Of a stretch of 64,000 bases of DNA, positions 37,861-47,579 are shown in pieces. The DNA is taken from positions 49,027 through 113,026 of the forward strand of contig CANFHU010000009.1 of the NCBI GenBank assembly GCA_947446925.1, given 5' to 3'. Within the stretch, counting starts at the first letter, position 1; each line of letters starts with the position of its first letter. The DNA is from Flavobacteriia bacterium (GTDB lineage Bacteria > Bacteroidota > Bacteroidia > Flavobacteriales_D > Crocinitomicaceae). The notes below the pieces were generated by a model that saw only the letters and a list, made by a program, of their open reading frames with translations, was not told the origin of the DNA and did no database searches. A program made the translations under genes and the position numbers.

Positions 37861-39177
37861 ATGAAAATAAATAATGCATTCATCAGACTTGGAATCATAT
37901 TAGTTATCCTTGGGGTTTGTTTTCACTATACACCAATGGAAAAAAGTAGTTTATTAAACATAGTAACATTAGTATTGATAGGCATAATTTTAGTCGTAGA
38001 AACTAGGAAATTACTAGAAACAAAAAATAAAATAGCATCTATAATACTTCGATTCAAATCAATTTATCTAAAGTTGTTTTTACTATTTGTGTTAGTAGCA
38101 ACAATTCTTTATATGCCTACAATTTGTAGTTACGGTAAAATTAGGTATGCACGTTTAATATTATTATTATTCACAATATTATACATCGGACTAATAACAC
38201 GTGATCTGTTTAGAAGTATATCAAAAAACTACTTAAAAAATATGATACTTATTTTTACCTCTTGCTTCATTGTATTCATACTTATTGAATCCACATTTAT
38301 GTTTGTAAGTTATCCTTTTGGAAGTGGGGAAGCATATGCAGGAAAACTATTTAACTATAAATATTGGAATCCAATAAACAAAGAAGGTTTCAGGGACAAG
38401 GAATTCAAAAAAAATGAAAAAGCAATCCTTTTTTTAGGGGATTCGTACACAGCTGGTTGGGGAATAAAAAAAGTAGAGAATAGATTTAGTGAAATTGCCT
38501 TTAAAAACTTAAAAGGAAAAAAAGGAAATACTTTTTACAATATTGGGCAATATGGTGCCGATTCGAAGATCGAATATGAAAATCTTAAACGAATCGTGAA
38601 TAAATACAATCCAAATAGCCAATATTTGGTACTACAAGTGCTATATAATGACATTGATCCCTATTTGCCATTGTCTGTTAAATCATGTGAAAAATTAAAT
38701 CAAGCAACTAAAAGCAATGCCTATAATCTAGTTGTAAATGGATCTTATTTAATTAATTTATTGATTAATTTCTATCCAGTAAATTCAAATATAAAAATCA
38801 ACAAAAAATTAGCAAAAGCCTGCAGTTACGAAGAAAGATTAAGAATCGGTTACAATGATAGTTTGTATTATAATAAAATGTTCAGATACCACGATTCTAT
38901 CATTACATTTTGTAAATCAAGAAATATTAAACCCATCGTAATTTACTTTCCGTTGATGGAAGATTTAAATTTTGATGAAAATTTCAATATCGATACAAGA
39001 TTTAAAAAATATTTCAAATCTAAAAATATTGATTTCATAAACATTAAAAATCATATTTCTCATTTAAATAGAGATCAAAGACAAGCTAGTAAAATGGATG
39101 CACATGCTTCTGAAATAGTACATGAAATCGCAGGAAAATTAATCGCAAAAAAAATAAATAATTATGGAAATCATTAA
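37861..39177 (+). CDS. Membrane protein with C-terminal SGNH hydrolase-like domain
   Basis: The ATG at 37861 gives 438 residues. Four hydrophobic helices (about 8-25, 33-47, 70-90 and 98-145) are followed by an SGNH domain with FLGDSYTAGWG (S195), a YND block (N263) and DAHASEIVHE (D413, H415) near the end, so the Ser, Asp and His of a hydrolase are all present. A longer frame upstream overlaps the carbamoyltransferase and is unlikely. It lies between carbamoyltransferase and SxtK-like genes. A role in moving or removing a group on the carbamoylated product is inferred. Confidence 0.82.
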   Translation: MKINNAFIRLGIILVILGVCFHYTPMEKSSLLNIVTLVLIGIILVVETRKLLETKNKIASIILRFKSIYLKLFLLFVLVATILYMPTICSYGKIRYARLILLLFTILYIGLITRDLFRSISKNYLKNMILIFTSCFIVFILIESTFMFVSYPFGSGEAYAGKLFNYKYWNPINKEGFRDKEFKKNEKAILFLGDSYTAGWGIKKVENRFSEIAFKNLKGKKGNTFYNIGQYGADSKIEYENLKRIVNKYNPNSQYLVLQVLYNDIDPYLPLSVKSCEKLNQATKSNAYNLVVNGSYLINLLINFYPVNSNIKINKKLAKACSYEERLRIGYNDSLYYNKMFRYHDSIITFCKSRNIKPIVIYFPLMEDLNFDENFNIDTRFKKYFKSKNIDFINIKNHISHLNRDQRQASKMDAHASEIVHEIAGKLIAKKINNYGNH

Positions 39178-39313
39178 AGAATTGTGGAGCTTTATGAAAG
39201 AACGTAAGAAATTTTGGCTTGCACCAATCATTCTTATACTAATAATTTTAGGTTTTTTAATCGTTTTTGGTGGAAGTAGTGCAATAGCACCTTTTGTATA
39301 CACTTTATTTTAA
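39164..39313 (+). CDS. SxtK/DUF5989-like small membrane protein
   Basis: A 49-codon frame beginning MEIIKELWSFMKERKKFWLA and ending APFVYTLF overlaps the SGNH gene by 14 bases. An amphipathic ERKKFWLAP-type start, one hydrophobic helix and a SSAIAPFVYTLF end are, to my knowledge, the features of the DUF5989/SxtK family. Such proteins travel with NodU/SxtI carbamoyltransferases, for example in saxitoxin clusters. Function is unknown; it may anchor the carbamoyltransferase at the membrane. The gene is short enough to be missed by ordinary gene finding. Confidence 0.88.
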   Translation: MEIIKELWSFMKERKKFWLAPIILILIILGFLIVFGGSSAIAPFVYTLF

Positions 39314-39389
39314 AGCAATAAATTTAATATCTATATGATATTTTTTACCTTTAAATACATAATCAAAAATAAGAAAATTAAATTATTAT

Positions 39390-40499
39390 ATGACAAATTA
39401 CGATGTGTTAATTGTTGGCGCAGGCCCCGTTGGATGTGTCTTAGCAGAGAGGTTAGCCACTATTTCTAACAAAAGAGTACATTTAATAGACAAAAGAAAA
39501 CATGTTGCAGGTAATTGTTTTGACGAAAAACATGAATCAGGAGTATTGATCCATAAATATGGTCCACATTATTTTAGAACCAACAATAAACAATTATTAG
39601 ATTATTTATCGAATTACACAGAATGGATTGAAGGAAATTACTACGTAACGTGCAAATATAAAAATGAGTACTACCCTTTCCCTATAAATAGATTAACAAT
39701 TAATAAATTTTTCGACAAAAATTTCACGAAAGAAGATGAAGTAAAATCTTTTATTGAATCCTTAAGTGTAAATATTGAAAACCCAATAAATTCTGAAGAA
39801 TTTGTACTTTCAAGGGTGGGGCAACAATTATATAAAGCATTTTATTTAGGGTATACGTTAAAGCAATGGGATCTACATCCAAAAGAACTTGGCCCAAGTG
39901 TTTGTGGAAGAATTCCTGTAAGATACAATGAGGATTGTCGATATGTTGACCACTTATATCAATTTACTCCTAAATTAGGTTTTACAAGTATGTTTAACAA
40001 TATGGTAAATCACAAGAACATTCATATTCAATTAAACAAAGAATTTAAAGAATTAGATAGAAAAAACTATAAAACAATTATATATACTGGAGCAATTGAT
40101 GAATACTTCAATTACAAAGAGGGAAAACTCCAGTGGAGATCATTAGAATTCAATTTTAAAGAAGTAAAAAAAGAATTTGTACAAAAAAACGTTCAAATAA
40201 ATTATTCAGATGAGTTTAAATACACAAGATCAGTTGAAATAAAACACGTTACAAAACAAGAATGTTCAAATACTGTAATAAGTTATGAATACCCAACAAA
40301 CAATGGTGATCCATATTATCCAATATCAAACCTTGAAAACGAAAGAATATATGAAAAATACAAATCCTTAGCAGAACAAGAAACTAAATTAAATAATGTC
40401 TATTTTTGTGGAAGGCTTGCAGAATATAAATATTATAACACGGATGAAGTAATTGAAAAAGCACTTGCCTTGTATGAAAAAATAACTAAAAATGATTAA
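39390..40499 (+). CDS. glf: UDP-galactopyranose mutase
   Basis: YDVLIVGAGPVGCVLAERLA binds FAD, GNCFDEKHESGVLIHKYGPH is the conserved UGM segment, and GRIPVRYNEDCRYVDHLYQ carries substrate-binding residues. The C-terminus has NVYFCGRLAEYKYYN. The enzyme turns UDP-galactopyranose into UDP-galactofuranose, so the locus probably makes a glycan with Galf. Length 369 is normal. It lies 76 bases after the DUF5989 gene and overlaps the following GT2 gene by eight bases. A Galf transferase is likely to be among the neighbouring GT2 genes. Confidence 0.97.
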   Translation: MTNYDVLIVGAGPVGCVLAERLATISNKRVHLIDKRKHVAGNCFDEKHESGVLIHKYGPHYFRTNNKQLLDYLSNYTEWIEGNYYVTCKYKNEYYPFPINRLTINKFFDKNFTKEDEVKSFIESLSVNIENPINSEEFVLSRVGQQLYKAFYLGYTLKQWDLHPKELGPSVCGRIPVRYNEDCRYVDHLYQFTPKLGFTSMFNNMVNHKNIHIQLNKEFKELDRKNYKTIIYTGAIDEYFNYKEGKLQWRSLEFNFKEVKKEFVQKNVQINYSDEFKYTRSVEIKHVTKQECSNTVISYEYPTNNGDPYYPISNLENERIYEKYKSLAEQETKLNNVYFCGRLAEYKYYNTDEVIEKALALYEKITKND

Positions 40500-41193
40500 A
40501 AACCTTTGGTTAATATTACCTGTATATAATGAAGAACAATCCATCTCTTATGTAGTAAGAGAATGGTTTGAAAAAATCAATAATTTAAAAATTAATTATA
40601 CCATTTGTATAATTAACGACGGTAGCAAAGACAATACACTAAGCATAATAAATCACTTAGCCAACGAACTAGACAACATTGTAATCATGGATAAAGAAAA
40701 TTCAGGCCATGGACAAACCTGTGTATATGGTTACAAATATGCCCTTCAACAAGGTGCAGATTGGATTTTTCAAATTGATAGTGATGGGCAATGTGATGTT
40801 CGATTTTTTGAAACTTTTATTGAAAATACAGGAAACTACGATATTAATATTTTCGGGAACAGAACAAGTAGAGAAGATGGATTCAATAGAGTATTAATAT
40901 CAAAATTTGTACAGATATTCACACTAATTTCGACTCGATATTGGATTAAAGATGGCAATGTACCTTATAGAATGATGTCCGCTAAAGAACTTGAAAAAGT
41001 CATTCACAAAATACCAACTGATTTTCACCTTGCAAATATTCTACTTTCTGTTTTATTAAAAAAAGAAAGTAATATTCTTTGGCTACCAATACACTTCAAA
41101 AAAAGATATGCAGGAAACCCAAGTGTAAAATCTTTTTCATTTGTAAAGCATGGATTAAAATTATTCAAACAATTAAAAAATGCAGTAAACTAA
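40492..41193 (+). CDS. Glycosyltransferase family 2
   Basis: NLWLILPVYNEEQSISYV, CIINDGSKDNT, SGHGQTCVYGY and FQIDSDGQCDV define a GT-A family 2 enzyme close to the DPM1/GtrB group but without C-terminal helices (233 residues). The DxD is intact. Its start overlaps the glf gene by eight bases, and the following GT-C-like gene starts four bases after its stop. It could supply the lipid-linked sugar for that enzyme. Confidence 0.87.
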   Translation: MIKNLWLILPVYNEEQSISYVVREWFEKINNLKINYTICIINDGSKDNTLSIINHLANELDNIVIMDKENSGHGQTCVYGYKYALQQGADWIFQIDSDGQCDVRFFETFIENTGNYDINIFGNRTSREDGFNRVLISKFVQIFTLISTRYWIKDGNVPYRMMSAKELEKVIHKIPTDFHLANILLSVLLKKESNILWLPIHFKKRYAGNPSVKSFSFVKHGLKLFKQLKNAVN

Positions 41194-41197
41194 ATGT

Positions 41198-42685
41198 ATG
41201 TTTAAAAAAATTATTAATTATTTGAAAGAAAATTCATTTGAAACAATATATTTCAATATAGGGATTTCAATCATTTTAATTAGTATTATATCAATTATTT
41301 CACTTAATATCCATTATCCATTTTTATGGTTCGATGAAGCAGTACAATTTTGGATTTCTAATGGAATTAAACCAGATGCACAAGCTTTTACAAAAATAGG
41401 TAGCCTTTATGATGCAATATATTTAAATAAATACTTTAATCTTGATCCAGGTGGATTTACAATAATTATAAGATATTGGTCAAAAATAAATACAAACCAA
41501 AGTTTTTTACGTTTACTTCCCTTTCTATTTTACATTGCAGCACATAGTCTTATTATTTATATTTTGTATCTGAAAAACAAAAATATTTTCGTTTCTACTT
41601 TATTCTCTTTTGTAATATTTCTTTTTCCTAATTTATACGAGACGGCTTTCGAATTGCGCGCATATTCAATGGAACTTTTAGGAATAGTAATTATTATATT
41701 AGCAATAGAGGTTTGTAATAAAGATTCAAAACACAAATCAATATTTTTATTTTCAATCATGTCAGCAATACTCATGACTTCAAGGTATTCAACATTAATA
41801 ACCGTGTCTATTGGATTAGTCGTAGTATTTACAAAAATATATAACCCAAATGACACCATAAAAAATAGAATTAAATTAGCTGCCCTAATTTTCACTCCAT
41901 TCATAATAATTTCAATGGGAGTGTATTTTTTTTCGTATTCCACACAAAGTAAGTTTGCAAATAAGTTACCATATTTAAATTACTTAGATGGTAACTTAGA
42001 ATTCTTATATACACCGCTAAATATTGTAATGCTTAGTTTATTACTTACAATCTTAATAGTAGCCATTAAAACAAAAAAAATAATTTTGATATACACATGT
42101 TGTATAAATGTAGCTTTCATATTTCTATCGGTACTTGGAAAATACCCTTTCGATTTAGCTAGTGCACGTTGTAACGCTATTACCTTGCCAATTATAATAA
42201 GTATGTTACTTATTATGCATAAAAAAATTGGTGCTATTTTAAATAATAATTGGACGAAAATTTCAATAACAACTATATTAATTTTTATTCTACAACAAAA
42301 TGCACCTGTATTTTTACCGAAATTCGACAAACCAATTGAAATATATACAGATCTGCTTAAATTAAATAAAAAAAATAGCCACACTTTTTTTATCGATCGT
42401 TGGTCAAACACAAGTATTAGGTACATGTACGAATATGGTGAATTAAAAAACAAACAATTAGCACATAGTTATCCGGAAAAATTCACGCTAATGTCAAATA
42501 ATGAACCTTATGAACTAAAATCAGATGCAAAAAAATGGTATAATTCTCAGCAAAAAATGAATGAATTATTAGAATTTGAATATTTAATAACTCCTGAATT
42601 AGCTCATTATACATCAATAGAAACACAAAAAGATTGGAAAGCAATCAACTTAGAAAAATCTATATATACAAAAGAGACAAAATGA
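41198..42685 (+). CDS. GT-C-fold membrane glycosyltransferase, PMT/ArnT-like
   Basis: About eleven membrane helices. WFDEAVQFW (44-52) gives the acidic pair (D46, E47) in the first periplasmic loop, DPGGFTIIIRYWS and RLLPFLF follow, and ELRAYSMELLG lies in the next helix, all typical of PMT_2/ArnT-like transferases that use polyprenyl-phosphate sugars. The C-terminal part (HTFFIDRWSNT) is soluble. It probably acts in the periplasm to add one residue to the glycan or to lipid A. Upstream is a GT2 gene that may make its donor. Confidence 0.82.
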   Translation: MFKKIINYLKENSFETIYFNIGISIILISIISIISLNIHYPFLWFDEAVQFWISNGIKPDAQAFTKIGSLYDAIYLNKYFNLDPGGFTIIIRYWSKINTNQSFLRLLPFLFYIAAHSLIIYILYLKNKNIFVSTLFSFVIFLFPNLYETAFELRAYSMELLGIVIIILAIEVCNKDSKHKSIFLFSIMSAILMTSRYSTLITVSIGLVVVFTKIYNPNDTIKNRIKLAALIFTPFIIISMGVYFFSYSTQSKFANKLPYLNYLDGNLEFLYTPLNIVMLSLLLTILIVAIKTKKIILIYTCCINVAFIFLSVLGKYPFDLASARCNAITLPIIISMLLIMHKKIGAILNNNWTKISITTILIFILQQNAPVFLPKFDKPIEIYTDLLKLNKKNSHTFFIDRWSNTSIRYMYEYGELKNKQLAHSYPEKFTLMSNNEPYELKSDAKKWYNSQQKMNELLEFEYLITPELAHYTSIETQKDWKAINLEKSIYTKETK

Positions 42686-42834
42686 TATTTATTTTTTTAA
42701 TTTATTATAAAGTAAATAATAAAAAACATCCAATAATAAATATATGTTTTTCATTATTTTTTGACTATTATATTTATAAAATATTGACCTATACTTTTTA
42801 CAAAATAAACAATAACTTACAATTTTTAAATTAA
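42682..42834 (+). CDS. Possible small ORF between operon genes, doubtful
   Basis: An ATG overlapping the stop of the GT-C gene (ATGA) opens 50 codons rich in Ile, Tyr, Phe and Asn. No family is recognised. It fills the 157-base gap before the methyltransferase gene. The composition is what AT-rich non-coding DNA gives by chance, and I would not rely on it. The overlap with the previous stop is its only support. Confidence 0.2.
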   Translation: MIFIFLIYYKVNNKKHPIINICFSLFFDYYIYKILTYTFYKINNNLQFLN

Positions 42835-42842
42835 TAAATTTA

Positions 42843-43547
42843 ATGGAGACAAATAATTACATTGGAAATGAACTAGAATTATTTAAAAATGCTACAAATT
42901 GGAAAAAATACTTTTGTTCAAAAATAACAGAATATATACATGGAGATGTATTAGAAGTGGGAGCAGGAATAGGTATTAATACAAATTATTTAATAAACAT
43001 AGATAAAATTAATTCAATCACATGTATAGAACCAGATTCAAACTTATGTTCGCAAATTAAAAAAAATCACATAGAAACAAATATAACAACGAGTAAAATT
43101 ATCAATGGAACAATAGAAAATACTGACAAAACTTTTGACACAATCATCTATATTGATGTATTAGAACACATTGAAGACTCAAACAAAGAAATCGATATAA
43201 TAACTAATAAATTAAATAAAGGTGGAAGTTTAATCATTTTAGTGCCTGCGTTTAATTTTTTATATTCAGAATTCGATAAAAAAATAGGACACTTCAGGAG
43301 ATACGATAAAAAATTACTACGCCAAGAAATAAATGAAAAATTGAAAGAAAAAAAGCTGTTTTATTTAGATTCTTTAGGTTTTTTTGCATCATTAACAAAC
43401 AAATTGATACTTAAAAAAAATACGCCTACAATTAAAAACATTCATTTTTGGGATAAGAAATTAATACCAATTACTAAACTATCAGACAAATTGATTTGTA
43501 ATGCCTTTGGGAAATCACTAATAGGAATATATCAAAAAACAAATTAA
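42843..43547 (+). CDS. Class I SAM-dependent methyltransferase
   Basis: VLEVGAGIGINTNYLI is motif I, CIEPDSN binds the adenosyl ribose, IIYIDVLEHIED is the motif II/III region, and GHFRRYDKKLLRQEI marks a subgroup often found beside GtrB-like GT2 enzymes. At 234 residues it is a normal length. The next gene, a GtrB-like enzyme, starts one base after its stop. The same pairing of methyltransferase, GtrB-like and GT-C-like genes occurs again at 49035-52570. The methyl acceptor is unknown. Confidence 0.86.
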   Translation: METNNYIGNELELFKNATNWKKYFCSKITEYIHGDVLEVGAGIGINTNYLINIDKINSITCIEPDSNLCSQIKKNHIETNITTSKIINGTIENTDKTFDTIIYIDVLEHIEDSNKEIDIITNKLNKGGSLIILVPAFNFLYSEFDKKIGHFRRYDKKLLRQEINEKLKEKKLFYLDSLGFFASLTNKLILKKNTPTIKNIHFWDKKLIPITKLSDKLICNAFGKSLIGIYQKTN

Positions 43548-43548
43548 A

Positions 43549-44493
43549 ATGAAATCAAATGACGATAAATATTACATTATAATTCTTCCTTTTTTTAACG
43601 AAAGTGATTTAATCATCGATTTATTAAATTTATTAGAAAATAAGTTAACTAATTTGAAAGATCATTTCAAATTAATATTCGTAAATGATGGATCTACTGA
43701 TAATGGTGCTGAATTAATAGAAAAACATGTCTTTAATTCTCAAAACATTTCAAAAGAAATAATTGAAATGAACAGTAACGCAGGGCATCAAAATGCAATT
43801 AGACAAGGGACAATCTATGCGAAACAGAACCATATTGATAAATGCAAAGGAATCATCATAATGGACTCAGACGGAGAAGACAATCCAGATGCACTGGTGG
43901 AATTGGCGAATAAAACAAATTACGACGTCGTATTTGTAACTAGGGGGAAAAGAAAAGAAAACCTTACATTTAAAATCTCCTACTTCTGTTATAAAATACT
44001 TTTCAAGTTAATTACAGGAAAACAAATCAATTTTGGAAATTATGCATTGATTAGCCCAAAAGTGCTAAATGCAATAGCAGAAAAACACTTTTTTCATTTT
44101 TCTTCCTTTTTATCCAAACAACGATTCAATATTGAATACATTCAATACGATCGCAACAAAAGACTGAAAGGAAAAACGAAAATGGGATTTAAAAACCTAT
44201 TGATACATGCATTAAAATCATTCATTGAATACCACGAAGAATTAATATATTTTCAAATAAAGGTGTTTATAATAATGATTGTAACTTTCGCTGGCATATC
44301 AGGGTACATTCTTTATGCAAAATACTATACGCACACGGCACTAATTGGCTGGTCAAGCACTTTGATTATAGGTTTAATAAACGGAATATTAATCATGTTT
44401 AGCTCGATCATCATTTCAACCTTATTAATGACCTTGAAAAATGCAATGGATCAAAAAAACATACATTATAAAATAAAAAATAACAATCAATAA
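43549..44493 (+). CDS. GtrB-like polyprenyl-phosphate glycosyltransferase
   Basis: YYIIILPFFNESDLI, IFVNDGSTDNG, GHQNAIRQG and MDSDGEDNPDALVEL show the GtrB/DPMS family, with two C-terminal membrane helices at about 240-300. It lies one base after the methyltransferase gene and converges on the GT-C-like gene at 44500 with only six bases between stops. It could make a lipid-linked sugar for that enzyme, although they are on opposite strands. Sugar not predictable. Confidence 0.88.
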   Translation: MKSNDDKYYIIILPFFNESDLIIDLLNLLENKLTNLKDHFKLIFVNDGSTDNGAELIEKHVFNSQNISKEIIEMNSNAGHQNAIRQGTIYAKQNHIDKCKGIIIMDSDGEDNPDALVELANKTNYDVVFVTRGKRKENLTFKISYFCYKILFKLITGKQINFGNYALISPKVLNAIAEKHFFHFSSFLSKQRFNIEYIQYDRNKRLKGKTKMGFKNLLIHALKSFIEYHEELIYFQIKVFIIMIVTFAGISGYILYAKYYTHTALIGWSSTLIIGLINGILIMFSSIIISTLLMTLKNAMDQKNIHYKIKNNNQ

Positions 44494-44499
44494 TCATTT

Positions 44500-45987
44500 T
44501 TATTTCCTAATAAAAACCTTGTATTCAGCAGTTTTTTTCATCAAATGGAATGATTCTTTGAGTGCATCATTAATTTCTTTATCTTGTAACTGATCCAACA
44601 CATTTTCAGCATCTACAACTACATTGGAATGTATCAATACAGAAAGTACATTTTTTTTCTCATTTTGATAAATAAGTTTGTTTTCATTTAATTCCAATAA
44701 AAAAGTTGTATGTCCAGAAGAATTGGTAAATACATTGGAATTTCGTAAATAATAATACAAAGGCAAAGCTTTATGCCAACCAAAAACAAAAACAGATGAC
44801 TTTTTTGGAATAGAATTCAAAATTGTATGAATTCCATCCGTATTTACCCTTTCATAATAAAGAGTGTTTACACTACTCCCTGTAATAAATTTATTGTATA
44901 GTTTGTTTGTAGAACTTATCCCAAAAGGAATTAAGAAAAAAGACAAAAGAAAAATTAAATTTTTAAAAGTAAATGAATCTGTTAAAAACAAAAGTTTAAC
45001 AATTATAAAAGTAAAAGGAACAAATAAAAATTGATAATAATGTAAAAAATTATTCTTTGGAAAAAAAACGGTTAACAAACAAACAAGCGTAAATAACAGT
45101 TCAAAACGAAGTGCTTTAATTAAATGAATAAAATGTTGTTTTTTTGAAAAAAGTAAATTGAAAAATAAAAAGCAAATAAAAAAAAGATGGTAAGAAAAAT
45201 GCTTAAATAATAAATAAAAATATTCAATCACAATTATTTTAATTGGTTTAGTAGCAAAAGAAGATGCATAAGTGAGATTTCGCTCAATATAGTAATAATA
45301 AAACTCACGTAATCCAGTAGTAATTTGGATAAGTAAAAGACATACTAAAAAAATCAAAACATTGAAAAAAAGATACCATTTCAAAGCTTGAAAATTGTTT
45401 TTATGACAAAACTGAATAATAATGAACAAAGCAATAAAAAAAACAATTAAAATACTTTGAAATTTAATCAAGGGTAATAACACATTCAATAAAGCGAGTA
45501 AAAACAATTTAAATTTAAAAGACGAGTCAAAACGCATTTGACTCAAACAAACAAATAAAAATAAAAAAGGTATCAACATCCATTCTGTATTATAGGCGAA
45601 AAAATCTTTGTCGCGAATAAATAAAAAAGAGATAAACACAAGAGAATATTCCAATTTCTGTTTTTTAACAAGTGTATTAAACACAAAAAAAGAAAACAAT
45701 ATCATAAAAAGCAATCCATAAATTCGCAATCCAACTACAGATAGTTCCGAACTCAGAAAATAAAAGGGGGTGAGTAAATAAATAGAAACAGGACCCGTGG
45801 TATGAGAGTCAAATCCCCAAAATGGTATACTATTAGAAACACATCTTTTAACACAATAAATCCACTCTGCTTCATCTATATTAAGCAAAAAATCTTGAAA
45901 AGAATCAATTCTTAGGATAAAAACGGATAATAACAAACATAAAAACAAAAGTGAATCCCGATATTTTTTTTTAAAAAAAATGTTCAT
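44500..45987 (-). CDS. GT-C-fold membrane glycosyltransferase
   Basis: NIDEAEWIYCV (36-46) carries the acidic pair (D38, E39) in the first periplasmic loop, followed by FDSHTTGPVSIYLLTPFY and GLRIYGLLF, the pattern of GT39/PMT_2-like GT-C enzymes. About eleven helices lead to a soluble C-terminal end with VFGWHKALPLYYYLR. It probably uses a polyprenyl-phosphate sugar in the periplasm. The gene follows the double FkbM gene by 11 bases on the minus strand. Confidence 0.82.
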   Translation of the reverse strand: MNIFFKKKYRDSLLFLCLLLSVFILRIDSFQDFLLNIDEAEWIYCVKRCVSNSIPFWGFDSHTTGPVSIYLLTPFYFLSSELSVVGLRIYGLLFMILFSFFVFNTLVKKQKLEYSLVFISFLFIRDKDFFAYNTEWMLIPFLFLFVCLSQMRFDSSFKFKLFLLALLNVLLPLIKFQSILIVFFIALFIIIQFCHKNNFQALKWYLFFNVLIFLVCLLLIQITTGLREFYYYYIERNLTYASSFATKPIKIIVIEYFYLLFKHFSYHLFFICFLFFNLLFSKKQHFIHLIKALRFELLFTLVCLLTVFFPKNNFLHYYQFLFVPFTFIIVKLLFLTDSFTFKNLIFLLSFFLIPFGISSTNKLYNKFITGSSVNTLYYERVNTDGIHTILNSIPKKSSVFVFGWHKALPLYYYLRNSNVFTNSSGHTTFLLELNENKLIYQNEKKNVLSVLIHSNVVVDAENVLDQLQDKEINDALKESFHLMKKTAEYKVFIRK

Positions 45988-45998
45988 ATAACTTTATA

Positions 45999-47447
45999 TT
46001 AAGATAAATTTTTCCAAAATTTTAAATTGACAAAAATAGAATTCACATAAGTATCAGCATATAAAAAATAACCATTTGAAATAATATAGTCTATTAATTC
46101 AATATTCTTTACTCCAGTATTATCTTTAGAATAGGAAAGTGTTTCTATACATATTACATTAGGAGTATTTTCGGATTTGAAATCTATTGATTTTATAATC
46201 TCGAAATCTAAACCTTCTACATCCACAAATAAAATATTAGGGAAAATACGATTACAATATTTATTTACAATATTAGTGATAGTATCTACTATTAATATTT
46301 CCTGATGAATTAATTTATGCCCTAAAGTCAAATACCTATTTTTCTCTTCTAACGAAAATGTATTTAATGCAGGCACATCGAAATGATAATAAGTTAACTC
46401 ACTCTTTTTAGCGGAAATCCCAATATTCAAGTTTATATCTTGTGACCTATATTTTGTTAATAATTGAAATAAATTAGGATTTGGTTCAATATTAATACCA
46501 CGTTTTCCATTTAGATAAAAATTATAGGTATTATTAATGTAAAAAGGATGATTTGCTCCAATATCTAAATAATTGAAAGTATCTATGCCTTTTGAATTAA
46601 AAATAAAATTTAAGATTAAATCTTCCCCTATTTGAGAATAGGACTTAGAACTAAATTGCTCTTCTTTTAAAACAACATGTTTATTTCTTTTAAAAACATC
46701 ACTATATAACTTCCATAATTTATGTGTGATACGCTTCCTAGGAAACCAACGATAATTTACCCAAAGTTGTTTACCTGTAAAACCTTGACTTGACTCTTTT
46801 ATTTTTGTAAATCCAACTTTCAATAAATAATTTTCAATTTCAGATTTCAAAGGTTGATTAGAATAAAGCGTATCATTAAATACCTCTAACCAAATCATTT
46901 TGATATTATGTGTAAAATTCTCAGCTCCTTTTAATACATTTAATTCAGAACCTTGAACAAACAAATGAAGTAAATCAATGTCCTTTATATTTTCTTTTTT
47001 AACAAAATCTTTTAAAGAAACTGTTTCAATTAAAACTTCATCAGAAACCACCAAGGTAGGATTAATTTCTAAAAGAGATAACGGCATTAATAATGAATTA
47101 AATCTAGTATAGTTTTCTATATTATCATCGTTTAAACTAGCATCAGTTCTTTTATCAAATTTATATAACTTACGTTCTGATGAGGTCTCATCCAATGCAA
47201 TGCCAAAAGTAGAAATTTGATTAACCAAATTATGATCATGAATATTTTTATTTAAAATAGCTAAAATTTCAAAATCTGCTTCTACAGAAAAAACTTTACT
47301 ATTAGGAAATGAATTGGCGTAAGTAATGGATGATTGTCCAAAATTACTGCCAACATCTAAAATAGTTTTTATTCCAGATCCAAAAAAAGTAGTTATTTCA
47401 TTGTAAATTTCGAGAGGTAATAAATTAAATTCGATTTGAGTACTCAT
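45999..47447 (-). CDS. Two-domain FkbM family methyltransferase
   Basis: The 482-residue protein holds two FkbM domains. The first (about 15-225) has TILDVGSNFGQSSIT, SVEADFEIL and LLHLFVQGSELNVLKGAE. The second (about 255-475) has SQIGEDLILNFIF, YLDIGANHPFYINNT, NIEPNPNLF and ILFVDVEGLDFEIIKS. FkbM domains usually stand alone and methylate a hydroxyl of a sugar or polyketide, so one chain may act on two positions or one domain may be structural. The two are from different FkbM branches, suggesting fusion and not recent duplication. It diverges from the fdtA-like gene. Confidence 0.88.
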   Translation of the reverse strand: MSTQIEFNLLPLEIYNEITTFFGSGIKTILDVGSNFGQSSITYANSFPNSKVFSVEADFEILAILNKNIHDHNLVNQISTFGIALDETSSERKLYKFDKRTDASLNDDNIENYTRFNSLLMPLSLLEINPTLVVSDEVLIETVSLKDFVKKENIKDIDLLHLFVQGSELNVLKGAENFTHNIKMIWLEVFNDTLYSNQPLKSEIENYLLKVGFTKIKESSQGFTGKQLWVNYRWFPRKRITHKLWKLYSDVFKRNKHVVLKEEQFSSKSYSQIGEDLILNFIFNSKGIDTFNYLDIGANHPFYINNTYNFYLNGKRGINIEPNPNLFQLLTKYRSQDINLNIGISAKKSELTYYHFDVPALNTFSLEEKNRYLTLGHKLIHQEILIVDTITNIVNKYCNRIFPNILFVDVEGLDFEIIKSIDFKSENTPNVICIETLSYSKDNTGVKNIELIDYIISNGYFLYADTYVNSIFVNLKFWKNLS

Positions 47448-47469
47448 AAGTTAACATAATATAGAATTA

Positions 47470-47492
47470 CTGAAAAAAATTGATTTTTTCAG
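47470..47492. other. Perfect inverted repeat in divergent promoter region
   Basis: CTGAAAAAA and TTTTTTCAG form a nine-base stem with a five-base loop, 23 bases from the start of the double FkbM gene and 88 from the fdtA-like gene. It could be an operator or part of an RNA leader; there is no U tract after it, so a terminator is unlikely. The rest of the 132-base spacer is A-rich. Confidence 0.35.
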
Positions 47493-47579
47493 CAAAAGAA
47501 AAAGAAAAAGAATAAAAATAAAAATAAAAAATAACTAATAAAAGAGAAATTTATTAATTTTATCTCATATATTTTATTC

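Noticed and set aside
42682..42834. Small ORF as a confident gene
   Set aside because: Composition is that of AT-rich spacer DNA and no family is seen; listed only at low confidence.
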